Below, piece by piece: positions 1-9,800 of a stretch of 35,606 nt of DNA. Numbering within the stretch: the first letter of the stretch is position 1; each line of letters opens with the position of its first letter. This stretch comes from an uncultured Geobacteraceae bacterium (GTDB taxonomy: Bacteria > Desulfobacterota > Desulfuromonadia > Geobacterales > Pseudopelobacteraceae). The stretch lies in contig CAIOXL010000068.1 of the NCBI GenBank assembly GCA_903862245.1, positions 1 to 35,606 of the forward strand, written 5' to 3'. The notes below the pieces were generated by a model. That model saw nothing but the letters and a program-made list of their open reading frames with translations, ran no database searches and was not told the origin of the DNA. The position numbers and the translations under genes were made by a program.

Positions 1-71
1 CGGAAGCACCACAAACACAGGAAAGTTGCGTTCATGTCACCATAAAATGGCTAAAAAACCACCAGAATAAA

Positions 72-105
72 CCAAAAAGCTAAGTCAGGCTTTCAACGCA
101 GCCTG
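72..105 (-). terminator. Possible intrinsic terminator after ymdB
   Basis: Read on the minus strand, CAGGCT (105-100) pairs with AGCCTG (91-86) across an 8-base loop. A short CTTTTT run follows at about 79-73. It lies about 40 bases past the ymdB stop. The stem is only 6 bp and the T-run begins several bases after it, so termination may be weak. The rest of bases 1-142 shows nothing else clear. Confidence 0.4.
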
Positions 106-142
106 TTCAAACTGATGGAAAAACGTTTTGCAAGAACCTCTC

Positions 143-928
143 CTAACAGGAAATATTTACCCGTTCAATACTCACCGCCTTGCCGCTGGTTTCGTCAATT
201 CCGATCACCACGGCATTGAGACGGATATCCTTCTTGGCAACTTCAAACTTGGCCGGCAGCTGGGTCAGAAAGCGGTGGATGGTTTCTTCCTTCCCCATGC
301 CGATGACTGAATCAAAGCTGCCGGTCATACCGGCGTCTGACAGAAATGCGGTCCCCTGGGTGAGGATGCGCTCGTCCGCCGTCTGGACGTGGGTATGGGT
401 GCCGACCAGAGCGCTGATCCGGCCATCCAGATACCACCCCAGGGCGGATTTTTCCGATGTGGCCTCGGCGTGGAAATCAACGAAGATAATCGGTGTTTCC
501 TCTCTGAGACGTTTGATTTCACGATCAGCAACCAGAAAGGGGCACTCGATGGTTTTCATAAAAACCCGCCCTTCCAGATTCAGAACGCCGACCTTTACTC
601 CGCCGGGAGTCGTCAGAACCGTACTGCCGAACCCGGGTGCCCCGGCCGGATAATTGGCCGGACGCAGAATGCGCCGGTCTTCAAAGACCAGCGGCACCTG
701 CTCTTTTTTGTCCCAGATGTGGTTGCCGCCGGTCAGCAGGTGAATACCCTGACTGAACAGTTCCTTGGCCACTTCCACCGTCAATCCGAAACCGCCGGCG
801 GCATTTTCACCATTGGCAATTACGATATCAATCGTGTGCCGGTCCACAAGCCGGTGCAGTTCCCGGGACAGCGCCTGCCGCCCCGGTTTACCGACGATAT
901 CCCCCACAAATAACAGTTTAACGGGCAT
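143..928 (-). CDS. ymdB: YmdB-family metallophosphoesterase (TIGR00282)
   Basis: Predicted cytoplasmic metal-dependent phosphodiesterase of 261 residues, the usual length for the family. In Bacillus, YmdB hydrolyses 2',3'-cyclic nucleotides and affects biofilm and motility decisions. Visible metal-site motifs are GD (residues 9-10), NGEN (39-42), GGNH (about 66-69), DFHAE (about 150) and GTHTHVQT (about 177). The ATG at 928 lies inside the last codons of rny, an 11-base overlap that suggests translational coupling. The rny-ymdB pairing is common in many bacteria and supports a link to RNA turnover. The product ends in a TAG stop at 145-143. The family assignment is secure; the physiological role here is inferred. 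Confidence 0.93.
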   Translation of the reverse strand: MPVKLLFVGDIVGKPGRQALSRELHRLVDRHTIDIVIANGENAAGGFGLTVEVAKELFSQGIHLLTGGNHIWDKKEQVPLVFEDRRILRPANYPAGAPGFGSTVLTTPGGVKVGVLNLEGRVFMKTIECPFLVADREIKRLREETPIIFVDFHAEATSEKSALGWYLDGRISALVGTHTHVQTADERILTQGTAFLSDAGMTGSFDSVIGMGKEETIHRFLTQLPAKFEVAKKDIRLNAVVIGIDETSGKAVSIERVNISC

Positions 929-2480
929 ATTCTACTGAACGGGTTTCGCGGATGACGTTGACTTTGATCTGGCCCGGATAGGTCATCTCGGCTTCAATCT
1001 TTTTGGCAATGTCACGGGCCATGACCACCGACTGATCATCGCTGACCTGCTCGCTGGAAACCATGACGCGGATTTCGCGACCGGCCTGGATGGCAAACGA
1101 TGACTGCACACCGGTGAACGAGGTGGCGATTCGTTCCAGATCGCCAAGGCGCTTGACGTAGGTTTCCATCATCTCGCGCCGGGCGCCGGGACGGGCGCCG
1201 GACAGTGCGTCGGCAGCCTGCACCAGAATCGCCAGCACGGAATTCGGTTTTTCGTCCTCGTGGTGCGCCATGATGGCATGGACGATCTTCGGTGTTTCGC
1301 CGTATTTACGGGCCAGCTCCGCGCCGATTACGGCGTGGGAACCTTCGACCTCATGGTCAACCGCTTTGCCCAGATCGTGCAGCAGACCGGCACGTTTTGC
1401 CTGTTTGACGTTAATGCCCAGCTCGGCAGCCATGATGCCGCAGAGGAATGCGACCTCCAGCGAATGGAGGTAGACGTTCTGGGTGTAGGAGGTCCGGTAT
1501 TTGAGACGGCCGATCAATTTGAGGATTTCCGGATGGATGCCGTGGACCCCCAGGTCGAAAGCGGCCTGTTCGCCGGCCTCTTTGATGGAGAGATCCACCT
1601 CTTCGGTGGACTTTGCCACAACCTCTTCGATGCGGCCCGGATGTATCCGGCCATCGGCAAGGAGTTTTTCGAGGGATAGGCGCGCCACTTCCCGGCGAAC
1701 CGGGTTAAAGCCGGACAGGATGACCGCTTCAGGGGTGTCGTCAATAATCAGGTCAATACCGGTAGCAGCTTCCAGAGCGCGGATATTGCGCCCCTCACGG
1801 CCGATGATGCGCCCCTTCATTTCGTCTGAAGGGAGCGGCACGACTGAAACGGTCCGCTCGGCCACGTATTCACCGGCATAGCGCTGAATCGCCAGTGCCA
1901 TGATTTCTTTCGCTTTTTTGTCGCCGGTTTCACGGGCTTCATCTTCGATAGCCCTGATTATCTTGGCGGCGTCGTGCTTCGCCTCGCTCTCCATGGCATT
2001 CATCAGCTCTTTTTTAGCTTCGCCCGCCGACATGCCGGAAATCTGCTCCAGCTTGGCGTTCTGGATATCAACCGCTTTTTTCAGCTCCACATCCCGCAGG
2101 TCGAGAGCCTGTTCTTTCTGCGAAACGGTCTGCTCTTTTTTGAGGATATCCATCTCTTTCTGGTCGATCAGGCCGGCTTTTTTGTCGAGATTCTCTTCCT
2201 TCTGAGTCAGTCTCTTTTCCAGTGCCTGGAGGTCCTTGTTCTTTTCATTGGTTTTACGCTCATGCTCTTCCTTGGCCTGGAGAGCTGAATCCTTGGCCTT
2301 GAGCTGCGCCTCTTTGGTAATGGTATCCGCTTCGCGGCGCGCATCGTCAAGAACCTTGCTGGCAAGCTCTTCAGCTTGTTTCAGAATTGATCCGGAATCC
2401 TTTTTGTTGAGCTTGTTACCGGCAAAATAGGCCCCGGCAGCAACAATCAAAGTTATAACAACACTGATAATTACTTCCAT
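918..2480 (-). CDS. rny: Ribonuclease Y
   Basis: Membrane-anchored endoribonuclease that starts mRNA decay; 520 residues, typical of RNase Y. The order of parts is canonical: one N-terminal membrane helix (about residues 3-21), a long charged coiled coil (about 30-190), a KH domain with [10 protein letters not shown] at 223-232, and an HD domain with the metal-binding HDLGK at 368-372 followed by [10 protein letters not shown] near 401-410. The ATG start is preceded by a strong GAGGAGG ribosome site about 7 bases upstream. It sits between ygfA and ymdB on the same strand and overlaps ymdB. No separate promoter was evident in the 97-base gap upstream, so it is probably read from the promoter in front of zapB or from the 6S/ygfA region. 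Confidence 0.97.
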   Translation of the reverse strand: MEVIISVVITLIVAAGAYFAGNKLNKKDSGSILKQAEELASKVLDDARREADTITKEAQLKAKDSALQAKEEHERKTNEKNKDLQALEKRLTQKEENLDKKAGLIDQKEMDILKKEQTVSQKEQALDLRDVELKKAVDIQNAKLEQISGMSAGEAKKELMNAMESEAKHDAAKIIRAIEDEARETGDKKAKEIMALAIQRYAGEYVAERTVSVVPLPSDEMKGRIIGREGRNIRALEAATGIDLIIDDTPEAVILSGFNPVRREVARLSLEKLLADGRIHPGRIEEVVAKSTEEVDLSIKEAGEQAAFDLGVHGIHPEILKLIGRLKYRTSYTQNVYLHSLEVAFLCGIMAAELGINVKQAKRAGLLHDLGKAVDHEVEGSHAVIGAELARKYGETPKIVHAIMAHHEDEKPNSVLAILVQAADALSGARPGARREMMETYVKRLGDLERIATSFTGVQSSFAIQAGREIRVMVSSEQVSDDQSVVMARDIAKKIEAEMTYPGQIKVNVIRETRSVEYAR

Positions 2481-2577
2481 ACTGTCAACCTCCTCTATAT
2501 AAAATCCGGGCTGTCTGGCAACTCCGGTTACTTCTCCGCATCCGAATCCCGATCAGCAGGATATGCGCAGTGACACA

Positions 2578-3144
2578 CTACTGCGAAATGCGAATAACTC
2601 GTATATCGGTCACAACAATTTCCATCGGAATGTCATGATGATCGGTCGGCAGCGCTCCATCGGTCAGCTGAAAATCATGACACAGCCCGACAAGTCGGGC
2701 GGTACGCCCCGGATGATGCAGAAACCGGTCATAGAAACCTTTGCCATACCCGAGCCGGTGCCCCGTCAGATCAAAGGCAACCCCCGGAACGACGATCAGA
2801 TCCGCTGCATCAGCCTGATGATCCGCACCGCCAGGAGCCGGCTCCAGGAGGCCGAACGCCCCTTTGTGAAGATCCTCATGCCGTTGGACGCGGCGCAACA
2901 CCATGTGGTGACCGCAGACCGCCGGATACAGCACCCGCTTTCCCGCGCCGATTGCCGCCGCCAGAATCAGCCCCGTGTCGGTTTCATTATGGGCAGGTGC
3001 ATACAGCGCAACACTGCCGGCACGGGCGAACTCATCAAGAGCGAGCAGATTAAGCTGCGCGGCATGGCTTGCTGCGAGCCACGCATCATGGCTGAGCGCA
3101 CGGCGCTGTGCCAGCAGCTGCGATCGGAGCGTACGCTTGGGCAT
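2578..3144 (-). CDS. ygfA: 5-formyltetrahydrofolate cyclo-ligase
   Basis: Converts 5-formyl-THF to 5,10-methenyl-THF using ATP, returning stored folate to one-carbon metabolism in the cytoplasm. The 188-residue product matches the family length. It carries the diagnostic C-terminal block VVPGVAFDLTGHRLGYGKGF with YDRFL, which holds the ATP/metal-binding and glycine-rich substrate loop. The N-terminal KRTLRSQLLAQRRAL region fits the basic first helix. The ATG at 3144 directly follows the 6S-like RNA region. This zapA-ssrS-ygfA order is also found in E. coli, where the RNA and ygfA are co-transcribed. Confidence in the enzyme call is high. Confidence 0.95.
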   Translation of the reverse strand: MPKRTLRSQLLAQRRALSHDAWLAASHAAQLNLLALDEFARAGSVALYAPAHNETDTGLILAAAIGAGKRVLYPAVCGHHMVLRRVQRHEDLHKGAFGLLEPAPGGADHQADAADLIVVPGVAFDLTGHRLGYGKGFYDRFLHHPGRTARLVGLCHDFQLTDGALPTDHHDIPMEIVVTDIRVIRISQ

Positions 3145-3150
3145 ACAATT

Positions 3151-3410
3151 TCTTTCAGTTGAGACGTGCGGGATTGCCCCGAAACGGATCGGGAAGGACT
3201 GCCAGGGAGGGCTGAAGAGGAAAAAATGCGAGAGTACCGTGGGTAAGTGTACTGGTTACATTACGCTACTCGGAAGCATTATTCCCTTCATCAGTGAGGA
3301 TATATTCAACGGGCGAATCATTATTTCAATCATACGTGCAAATCACAGCGTTTGACGAGCCCGACCGGTGGTGCATTCATGCGAATATATGATCAAGTCT
3401 CCCTGAGAGA
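3151..3410 (-). ncRNA. ssrS: Putative 6S RNA (ssrS-like) between zapA and ygfA
   Basis: The 276-base gap between zapA and ygfA holds no ORF but can fold into a long rod. On the minus strand the 5' segment TCTCTCAGGGAGAC (3410-3397) pairs with the 3' segment GTCTCAACTGAAAGA (3165-3151): GAGAC/GTCTC, a GG/AA internal loop, CAG/CTG, then further pairs with one C-A mismatch. Further in, CGGTCGGG (3367-3360) pairs with CCCGATCCG (3193-3185) with one bulged base. A closed rod with a central opening is the 6S architecture that mimics an open promoter and binds sigma-70 RNA polymerase. The zapA-ssrS-ygfA location is the known E. coli arrangement. The span (about 260 nt) is longer than the usual 180-200, so the exact ends are uncertain. 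Confidence 0.5.
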
Positions 3411-3420
3411 CCATGTAAAA

Positions 3421-3693
3421 TCAGACTGTTTCCAGCGCAGCGACCATCGCGCTGATTTTGCCGTCGAGATCGGCATCGTGCTCCCGGTGGGAACGGAGTT
3501 CAAGCAGTTCTTCCGAGGTATTCAGCAGGGCAAGTATCAGCACCAGTTGGGCATCACCGCTTTTCAGAGCGCTGCCGATCTCCTGCAGCGTGCCGTTCAC
3601 AAAGGTTTCGACCGCCCTTACTTTTTCTTCCGGCGCGGAACTCCGTACGGATAGTTCGCGGCCGAGTACTGTCACTGCATGGCTTGTTTTCAT
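3421..3693 (-). CDS. zapA: Cell division protein ZapA
   Basis: Small cytoplasmic FtsZ-associated protein that promotes bundling of FtsZ filaments at the division ring. The 90-residue product has the ZapA pattern: a short N-terminal beta region (VTVLGRELSVRS), the EEKVRAVETFVN helix, then a C-terminal coiled coil beginning VLILALLNTSEELLEL. It lies 20 bases downstream of the small coiled-coil gene on the same strand and immediately upstream of the 6S-like RNA, as in many proteobacteria. The length and the LGRELSVRS block are characteristic. Expression is likely driven by the promoter at 3918-3946. Confidence 0.9.
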   Translation of the reverse strand: MKTSHAVTVLGRELSVRSSAPEEKVRAVETFVNGTLQEIGSALKSGDAQLVLILALLNTSEELLELRSHREHDADLDGKISAMVAALETV

Positions 3694-3713
3694 ACAATGA
3701 CCATGGCTGCGTC

Positions 3714-3890
3714 CTAAATCCCGTCCAGCTTGCCAAGAATGGCATCAACACGCGACTTGATCCCTTCGCGATCATGTGAGAGCCGCTGAATTTCTTCATT
3801 CAGCCGGGCATTTTCTTCTTTCAGGGCGCTGTATTTTTCGACAATAGCGCTGATTTTCTTTTCGAGCACTTCTATGAGTTCAGGGTTCAT
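3714..3890 (-). CDS. zapB: ZapB-like small coiled-coil cell division protein
   Basis: A 58-residue protein that is almost entirely heptad-like coiled coil (LIEVLEKKISAIVEKYSAL, then KEENARLNEEIQRL). ZapB proteins are short coiled coils that bind ZapA and help organise the Z-ring. The start chosen is the ATG at 3890 because GAAAGGA lies about 10 bases upstream and the frame before it runs through a promoter. A longer reading to 4124 would overlap ftsY and cross that promoter. Coupling to zapA supports the division role. Coiled coils carry little family signal, so the name rests on size and position. Confidence 0.75.
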   Translation of the reverse strand: MNPELIEVLEKKISAIVEKYSALKEENARLNEEIQRLSHDREGIKSRVDAILGKLDGI

Positions 3891-3917
3891 TGGTTCTGTT
3901 TCCTTTCGAGGTGGCAC

Positions 3918-3946
3918 ACTATACGAAGGGGCAGGCACAAAGTCAA
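3918..3946 (-). promoter_or_regulatory. Sigma-70 promoter for zapB-zapA-6S-ygfA-rny-ymdB
   Basis: On the minus strand TTGACT (3946-3941) and TATAGT (3923-3918) are separated by exactly 17 bases, each one base off consensus. The predicted start is near 3911, giving about a 20-base leader that contains the GAAAGGA ribosome site of zapB. It lies in the 118-base gap after ftsY, so the zapB group can be expressed apart from ftsY. Confidence 0.75.
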
Positions 3947-4008
3947 GCCCTAATTGATTGAAATCGCAGAGTTCCGTGACGTCGGGCGCCGTACGGCGGC
4001 GGTTGTTT

Positions 4009-5061
4009 TCAGGCTTGGAAAAGGGCATCCGTGAACTCCTGCGGGTCAAAGTCGCGCAGATCTTCAATTGATTCGCCGACACCGATATAGCGGACCGGCA
4101 GGGCAAATTCATGACTGACGGCAACCACGATCCCCCCCTTGGCGGTTCCGTCCAGTTTGGTCAGGGCCAGTCCGGTAACACCGGCCGCATCCTTGAAGAG
4201 CCGCGCCTGGGAGGTCGCATTCTGACCGGTTGCCGCATCCAGCACCAACAGCGTTTCATGAGGCGCGCCGGGAATTTCGCGATCAATGACGCGGCGGATC
4301 TTTTTCATCTCCTCCATCAGGTTGACCTTGGTATGCAGGCGGCCTGCCGTATCAATAATCAGCAGATCAACATCACGGGCAACAGCCGCCTTGCAGGCGT
4401 CAAAGACAACCGCCGACGGATCGGCACCCTCCTTGTGGCGGATGACATACACTCCGGAACGATTACCCCAGGCGATCAGCTGCTCCGCTGCGGCAGCCCG
4501 GAAGGTATCCGCCGCCGCCAGCAGCACCCTGCTGCCGGATGCGGTGAACCGGGAAGCCAGCTTGCCGATGGTGGTTGTCTTGCCGACGCCGTTGACACCG
4601 ATCACCAGCATGACGAACGGCTTTCGGCTGCCGATATCGAGCGGTTGATGGTGGGCAGTCAGCCGGGACAGAATCTCGTCCTTCAGGGCCCCCCGCAGCG
4701 CCTCGCCATCTTTCAGCTCGCTGCGCCCCAGGCGCTGCTCCAGGGTGCGGATCAGTTCCACGGTGGTCTTGACGCCGATATCCGAGGTAATCAGAATCTC
4801 TTCCAGCTCTTCAAGCGTATCGGCATCGATGGTCTTTTTACCCAGCACCAGAGCATCGATACGCCCCACCAGGCCGTCTTTCGTTTTCTTCAGCCCCGAC
4901 TTCAGTCGTTCAAAAAAGCCCGGTTTCTCTATCGTCTCCATCACCGGCGATGAGTGAACGGGGGCAGCTTCCGAAGTTTCGGTCACCGTTTCCGGCTGTT
5001 CAGTACCGGAGATTTTGTCCATCAGCCCCCGAAAAAATCCTTTTTTCTCATGCGGTTCCAT
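4009..5061 (-). CDS. ftsY: Signal recognition particle receptor FtsY
   Basis: GTPase that docks SRP-ribosome complexes at the inner membrane for co-translational insertion. The short acidic N-terminal segment (about 45 residues) contains two similar basic/aromatic motifs, [12 protein letters not shown] and [12 protein letters not shown], which resemble membrane-contacting amphipathic helices. The NG domain follows: P-loop [10 protein letters not shown] (about 155-164), [16 protein letters not shown] and [10 protein letters not shown]. The start at ATG 5061 is preferred because AGGGAG lies 5 bases upstream. It shares one base with the TGA of the roadblock gene (TGATG). A GTG at 5064 is the alternative and would give 351 residues. 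The overlap implies translational coupling to the roadblock protein. Confidence 0.97.
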   Translation of the reverse strand: MEPHEKKGFFRGLMDKISGTEQPETVTETSEAAPVHSSPVMETIEKPGFFERLKSGLKKTKDGLVGRIDALVLGKKTIDADTLEELEEILITSDIGVKTTVELIRTLEQRLGRSELKDGEALRGALKDEILSRLTAHHQPLDIGSRKPFVMLVIGVNGVGKTTTIGKLASRFTASGSRVLLAAADTFRAAAAEQLIAWGNRSGVYVIRHKEGADPSAVVFDACKAAVARDVDLLIIDTAGRLHTKVNLMEEMKKIRRVIDREIPGAPHETLLVLDAATGQNATSQARLFKDAAGVTGLALTKLDGTAKGGIVVAVSHEFALPVRYIGVGESIEDLRDFDPQEFTDALFQA

Positions 5062-5417
5062 CACATCTCCCTTTTCAACCGCCCGACCGCCTGACGGAAC
5101 TGGTGGAGCGCCTGCGCCACCGGACAGGTGCGTTCAATATTCATAACCAGCGAATAATCCTGGTCGATGGAGCCGATAATCAGATGCCCACCGGTGGAGG
5201 TAACAACAACATCCTGCACCGCCCCGACCTGCGCAGCACTCTGCATCCCTTTGAGATGCGCCAGGATAATGCCCTTATGGGCGGCCATCACGCGCAGGTC
5301 ATAGGGGTCACAGTGGCACTGTTCCATGACCGCTTCACCCTCCCAATCCACCAGGATGGCGCCCACCGCCTGCGGCACCCGCTCCACCAGATCTTTCAAA
5401 ATCGTTTCCAATGACAT
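5061..5417 (-). CDS. Roadblock/LC7-domain protein
   Basis: Compact single-domain protein of about 118 residues with the roadblock/LC7 pattern: an N-terminal helix (LETILKDLVERVPQAVGAIL), a central beta segment (AILVDWEGEAV), and paired strands VVVTSTGGHLIIGSI and YSLVMNIE. The family includes MglB, a GTPase-activating partner of the polarity GTPase MglA, and other regulators of small GTPases. No small Ras-like GTPase is seen nearby; its direct neighbour is the GTPase FtsY, with which it overlaps by one base. ATG 5417 is favoured over GTG 5420 because AGGAG sits 5 bases before it. Function is unknown; the domain call is fairly secure. Confidence 0.82.
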   Translation of the reverse strand: MSLETILKDLVERVPQAVGAILVDWEGEAVMEQCHCDPYDLRVMAAHKGIILAHLKGMQSAAQVGAVQDVVVTSTGGHLIIGSIDQDYSLVMNIERTCPVAQALHQFRQAVGRLKREM

Positions 5418-5664
5418 CACAACTCCTGATTATCATATCTGCACGGTTCAGACAGCTTTTATGGCAAGCATCTATATCACAGATGCCGGGAAAAGGTGAA
5501 TGGCAAATGAATAGCACGCGGTTTTTCAGGGGCCCGTGCAGCCGTTTTCACGCGGCTTACCGCACAAAACTGACAAAAATACATTTGCAAGTTTTTATAA
5601 AAACTGATAGGTGCTCTTTTCGTAGTCTCCGGCTGTTCTGACTTCATACAGGGGGGGGTAATCC

Positions 5665-6720
5665 ATGGTGTATAGCCGACGCACGGTTATAAAAACATTT
5701 TGCCTGCTGCCGCTCTGGCTCATGGCGGCACGAATCGGGAGCGCCCGGGAAGGAATGGATCTGCTGCGCCTGAAAGCCGGCTATGCACGACGCCTCAAGA
5801 AAATCCTTTCTTCCGGCGGACTGCCCTATATCGACATCGAAAGTTCCTGCAATTCCACAAAAGTTGATATTGACGATGTGGCGGAGAGTATGGATCGTCT
5901 CAATATCGGGTTGATGGCGCTTTCCGCAGATATCGGCAGGGGACAGTTTGAGAAGGGTGTCCGGTATGACAATTTATCAGAGAAATTAATTGCACGGTAC
6001 CCGACTCACTTTATTGCCGTGGGTAACGGCGGCCAGCCGCCGGTGCTGACCGAGACGCCCGACAGTTTTCTTGACGCGCAGGGGGAGGCGGCCCGTGACG
6101 GCAGGATCGCGCTGCTGGGCGAATTCGAATTCCGTCATTACGCTTCGCCGCGGCAGGTCAAGCGCGGTCAGCTGGACCGTGATGTGGCCATTCCGATCGA
6201 CGGAGTTACCGGGCACCGCCTGTTCAGTTTGAGCGAGAAGAGCGGCATGCCGTTTCAGCTCCATTATGAAGTTGAGGATGCCCTGCTTGCCCCGCTGGAA
6301 AAGATGCTCAAGCAGTACCCGAAGGCAAAGGTGATCTGGTGTCACGTTGGTCAGGTGCGCTATGCCGAACGGGCATCACGCTATTCCCCGGCCTATGTGA
6401 ACGACCTGCTGAAGCGTTTCCCGAACCTCTATTTTGATACGGCTTTTGGCGATGCTTATTCCGTCTATCCTCTGAGCAACCAGCGGCATGCGCGTGTGTG
6501 GGGCACCAATGGCGGCCTTCGCCCCGACTGGCGCGATGTTCTGGTCGCCAACCCCGGGCGTTTCCTGTCTGCCCTTGATCTGGGAGGGGACCGCATGGAG
6601 CAGATCGCGGAATATGATCAGAAACACCGACTTTTTTTGAAACAGCTGCCGCTTGAAACGCAGCATCAGATAGCGTACCGGAGTGCCTGGTCATTGCTGT
6701 TCGGGGAGGAATTTGCGTAA
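5665..6720 (+). CDS. Exported amidohydrolase-fold protein (PF04909-like)
   Basis: A 351-residue protein with a twin-arginine type signal: SRRTVIK at residues 4-10, then a hydrophobic stretch ending near GSA (about 25-27), so probably Tat-exported. The mature part looks like a TIM-barrel amidohydrolase-related protein: a GEFEF strand (about 151-155), FQLHYE (about 197-202), WCHVGQ (about 224-229), YFDTAFGDA and DLGGDR. The usual N-terminal HxH metal motif is not seen; the matching place reads YIDIESS (55-61), so metal binding or catalysis may differ. ATG 5665 follows a G-rich stretch. It is flanked by divergent ftsY/roadblock and convergent smc, so it is likely a single-gene unit. Substrate unknown. 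Confidence 0.8.
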   Translation: MVYSRRTVIKTFCLLPLWLMAARIGSAREGMDLLRLKAGYARRLKKILSSGGLPYIDIESSCNSTKVDIDDVAESMDRLNIGLMALSADIGRGQFEKGVRYDNLSEKLIARYPTHFIAVGNGGQPPVLTETPDSFLDAQGEAARDGRIALLGEFEFRHYASPRQVKRGQLDRDVAIPIDGVTGHRLFSLSEKSGMPFQLHYEVEDALLAPLEKMLKQYPKAKVIWCHVGQVRYAERASRYSPAYVNDLLKRFPNLYFDTAFGDAYSVYPLSNQRHARVWGTNGGLRPDWRDVLVANPGRFLSALDLGGDRMEQIAEYDQKHRLFLKQLPLETQHQIAYRSAWSLLFGEEFA

Positions 6721-6805
6721 GGAGAAGTGCAGGTTGGGCTGATCTGCTGATTTCCTGTCCTGAGTGGAACGAATCTCCCCCTCATTTCTACTGACACTGT
6801 ACCGG

Positions 6806-9800
6806 CTAATGCAGCCGCACGGAAACAACCCGCGACGCCCCCGGTTCTTCCATGGTGATGCCGTACAGGGTATCGGCCACCTGCATGGTAGCCTTGTTGT
6901 GGGTGATGATGATGAACTGCGACAGGGTGCTCATTTCCCGTACCATTTCGTTGAAGCGGCCGATATTGGCGTCGTCCAACGGCGCGTCAACCTCATCCAG
7001 CAGGCAGAACGGGGTCGGCTTGATCAGGAAAATTGAGAAAATCAGCGCCACCGCCGTTAACGCCTTTTCCCCTCCGGAAAGCAGCGTCACATTCTGCAGT
7101 TTCTTGCCGGGGGGCTGCACGATGATATCGATGCCGGTCTCCAGCAGGTCCTCTTCATCCGTCAGGCGCAGCTCCGCCCGTCCGCCGCAGAACAGGCGCG
7201 GGAAAACTTCCTGAAACTTGGCATTAATCAGGTTATAGGTCTCCTGAAACCGCTGGCGGGTGGTGCGGTTGATCCGCTGGATGGCCTGCTGCAGACCGCG
7301 CAGGGATTCTTCCAGATCCTCCTTCTGCCCGGTCAGGAACGTGTAGCGTTCCTCCATCCCGGCACATTCATCAATTGCCATCAGGTTGACCTCACCCATC
7401 TCGTCAAGCAGGCGCTGCAGCTCCCCTTGACGTGACCGGCAGGATGTCTCGTCAAAAGCGGTCCCCTCCAGTCGTGCCAGAGCCTCGGCCATGGTGATAC
7501 GGCTCCGTTCCAGCAGGGAACGTTCCAGATGCTCCCCCTGCATGGTCAATGTGGAGAACCGGAGGCTGAGTTCGCTCAGCGCCACCCGGACAGTATCGTT
7601 TTCTTCGCGCCCCTTCTTGAGCTCTGTTTCCACCTGAGTCAGCGCAGCGCCCGCTTCTTCGAAACGGCTGCGGATAACCGCCAGCCGGTTCTCCGACTCC
7701 ACCTGCTCCCGCACCAGCCCTTCCAGGCGCCCCGTTGCCGTCCCGATTTCCGCCTGCAGCTGCAGCCTGGCGGCGTCACCGGCTTCCAGCTCCTGCCGGT
7801 CGGCAGCCATACGCCCCACGACCTCCTCCACCTGACGTTCCAGCTCCGCAAGGGTGCGCAGGCCGGAATCATGCTGCTCCCGTATGGTGGCGGCCTGTAT
7901 CCTGGCGGCGGTCATCTTCTCACGAGCGGCAGCCAGCTGAACACGGCGGGCATCAAGCTCCCCCTTCAAGCGGGACGTTTCCTGTTCCAGCCCCTTTGAC
8001 GCCTCTCCGGTCCGGGTCATCTCCTCCCCGGCCAGCTTCAGTTCCGCTTCCAGCGCTGCCTGTTCCTCCTGAAGATTTGCGGCCTCCAGCGACTGCACCT
8101 CCAGCCGTTCGGCACTGCGGCTATTTTCATCAGCCGCCTGCTGGCGATCCTTGAGCAGACCGGCCAATTTCAGTTCCGCCTGGTGCAGCTGCATTCCGCC
8201 GCTTTTGAGAGCTTCAGCCACCTCAAGGCTCTGGCGCTTCAGATCATCACGCTGCTTGCCAAGAGATGCGGTTTCCTCTTCCAGCCGGGCCACGGTCAGC
8301 CCCAGTTCCCTGATTTCACGCTTCTTGTGGATCAGCCCGTTATCAACCTGTTCGCCGGAGCCGCCGCTGACAATTCCGCCATGGGCGACCGTATCGCCAC
8401 TGCGGGTGACAAACAGCAGCGCCGGGTGCTGACGGGCCAGCCGGAGAGCCAAACCGATATCGTCCACCAGCAGAACCGGGGCCAGCAGGTTATTGATCAA
8501 ACCGGCAAACGGACCTTTCACCTCCACCTGCTCCGCCAGCGGCAGAGCCCCCGTCACCGGTGGCGGCGCGTCCATGCAGACGTCCAGCGGCAGAGCGATG
8601 CCGGCCCGCCCCCCCTTGCCCGCTTTCAGAAACGCCAGCGCCCCGATGGCATCTTGTTCATCAGAACAGAGAATGCACTGAAGGCGCTCCGCCAGAGCCG
8701 CTTCCAGCGCCGCTTCCAGTTCAGGCGGAGCCTGAATGGCATCCGCCAGCACGCCGCTGAAACGGGGACGCATGGCGGTGTCCTTCATCAGCGTACGGGT
8801 CCCTTGGCCAAATCCGGCAAACTGTGCTTCCAGTTCCTTGATGGAATGGAGGCGTGAGGAACCACGATTCAACTCATCCCGACGGGACTGCCATCCTTTT
8901 TCAATCTCCGGCAGCCGCCGCTTCAGATCATCCTCATGCCCCCGCAGAGAGGAGAGGCGCACCTGATACGTTTCCTGCTCCCGCTGCCCCGCACCTATCT
9001 CCTTTTCCAGAGCATCGGCCCGCTGGCGCAGATATTCACGCCGTTCAGCCAACTGCGTCGCTTCACGGGCATGACGGTCGGTCCGTTCACGGAGTGCCGC
9101 CAACCGTTTCTGGGCGTTTTCAAAGCGGTTCTTGAACTGGGACGCCTCCGCCAGAGCGGTAAAAAGCTCCCGCCGGCGGTTCTCCAGCTCCTGGTTAAGC
9201 GCCTCTTCAGCCTGCTGATGCCCGGCCAGCACAGCTTCGGACTGTTCCAACTCCGCCTGCGTCCCGGCGGCATCCACCGCACCGGTGTCACGGCGAAGCT
9301 CCAGCAGCCCGCGTTGTTCACCGTACTCTTTCAGCCGTTTATCCAGTTCGCCACTCTCGGCGGACAGGCGAGCCAAGCGCCCGTCCAGTCCGGCCAGCTC
9401 CTTGCGCTGGAACTCCAGGCCGTTACCGGTCGAACTGAACTCGCTCCTGACACGAAAAATATCTTCCTGGGCGGTCGTCAGCTCTTTTTCCACTTCAAGA
9501 TGAGCGACACGGGCCTCTTCAGCCCGGGCTTCACCAAGGGCGGACGAGGCAAGCAGCGCGCGCATCCGGTCATTAAGCCCTGCCAGTTCACGCTCTGTCG
9601 CGCTCCGCTGCAGTTGCGTCTCACGAAAATCCCGCGCCGCAAAAAGCAATTCAATTTCACGCAGCTCATCACGATATTCCCGGAACTTTTCCGCTTTTTT
9701 TGCCTGGCGCTGCAGTGACGCCAGCTGCCGCCGGATCTCTCCCAGCACATCTGCCAGACGGGCCAGATTCTGCCGGGTTCCTTCAATCTTTTTGAGCGCC

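Noticed and set aside
1-142. Possible tRNA or gene at the window start
   Set aside because: No cloverleaf arms or open frame were found; only the weak terminator at 72-105 is supportable.
3714-4124. Longer reading of the ZapB-like gene (136 residues)
   Set aside because: The upstream part overlaps the ftsY end and the promoter at 3918-3946; the ATG at 3890 has a ribosome site and yields a typical ZapB size.
8936-9718. 260-codon plus-strand ORF opposite smc
   Set aside because: It lies within the coiled-coil coding part of smc and shows no protein family.
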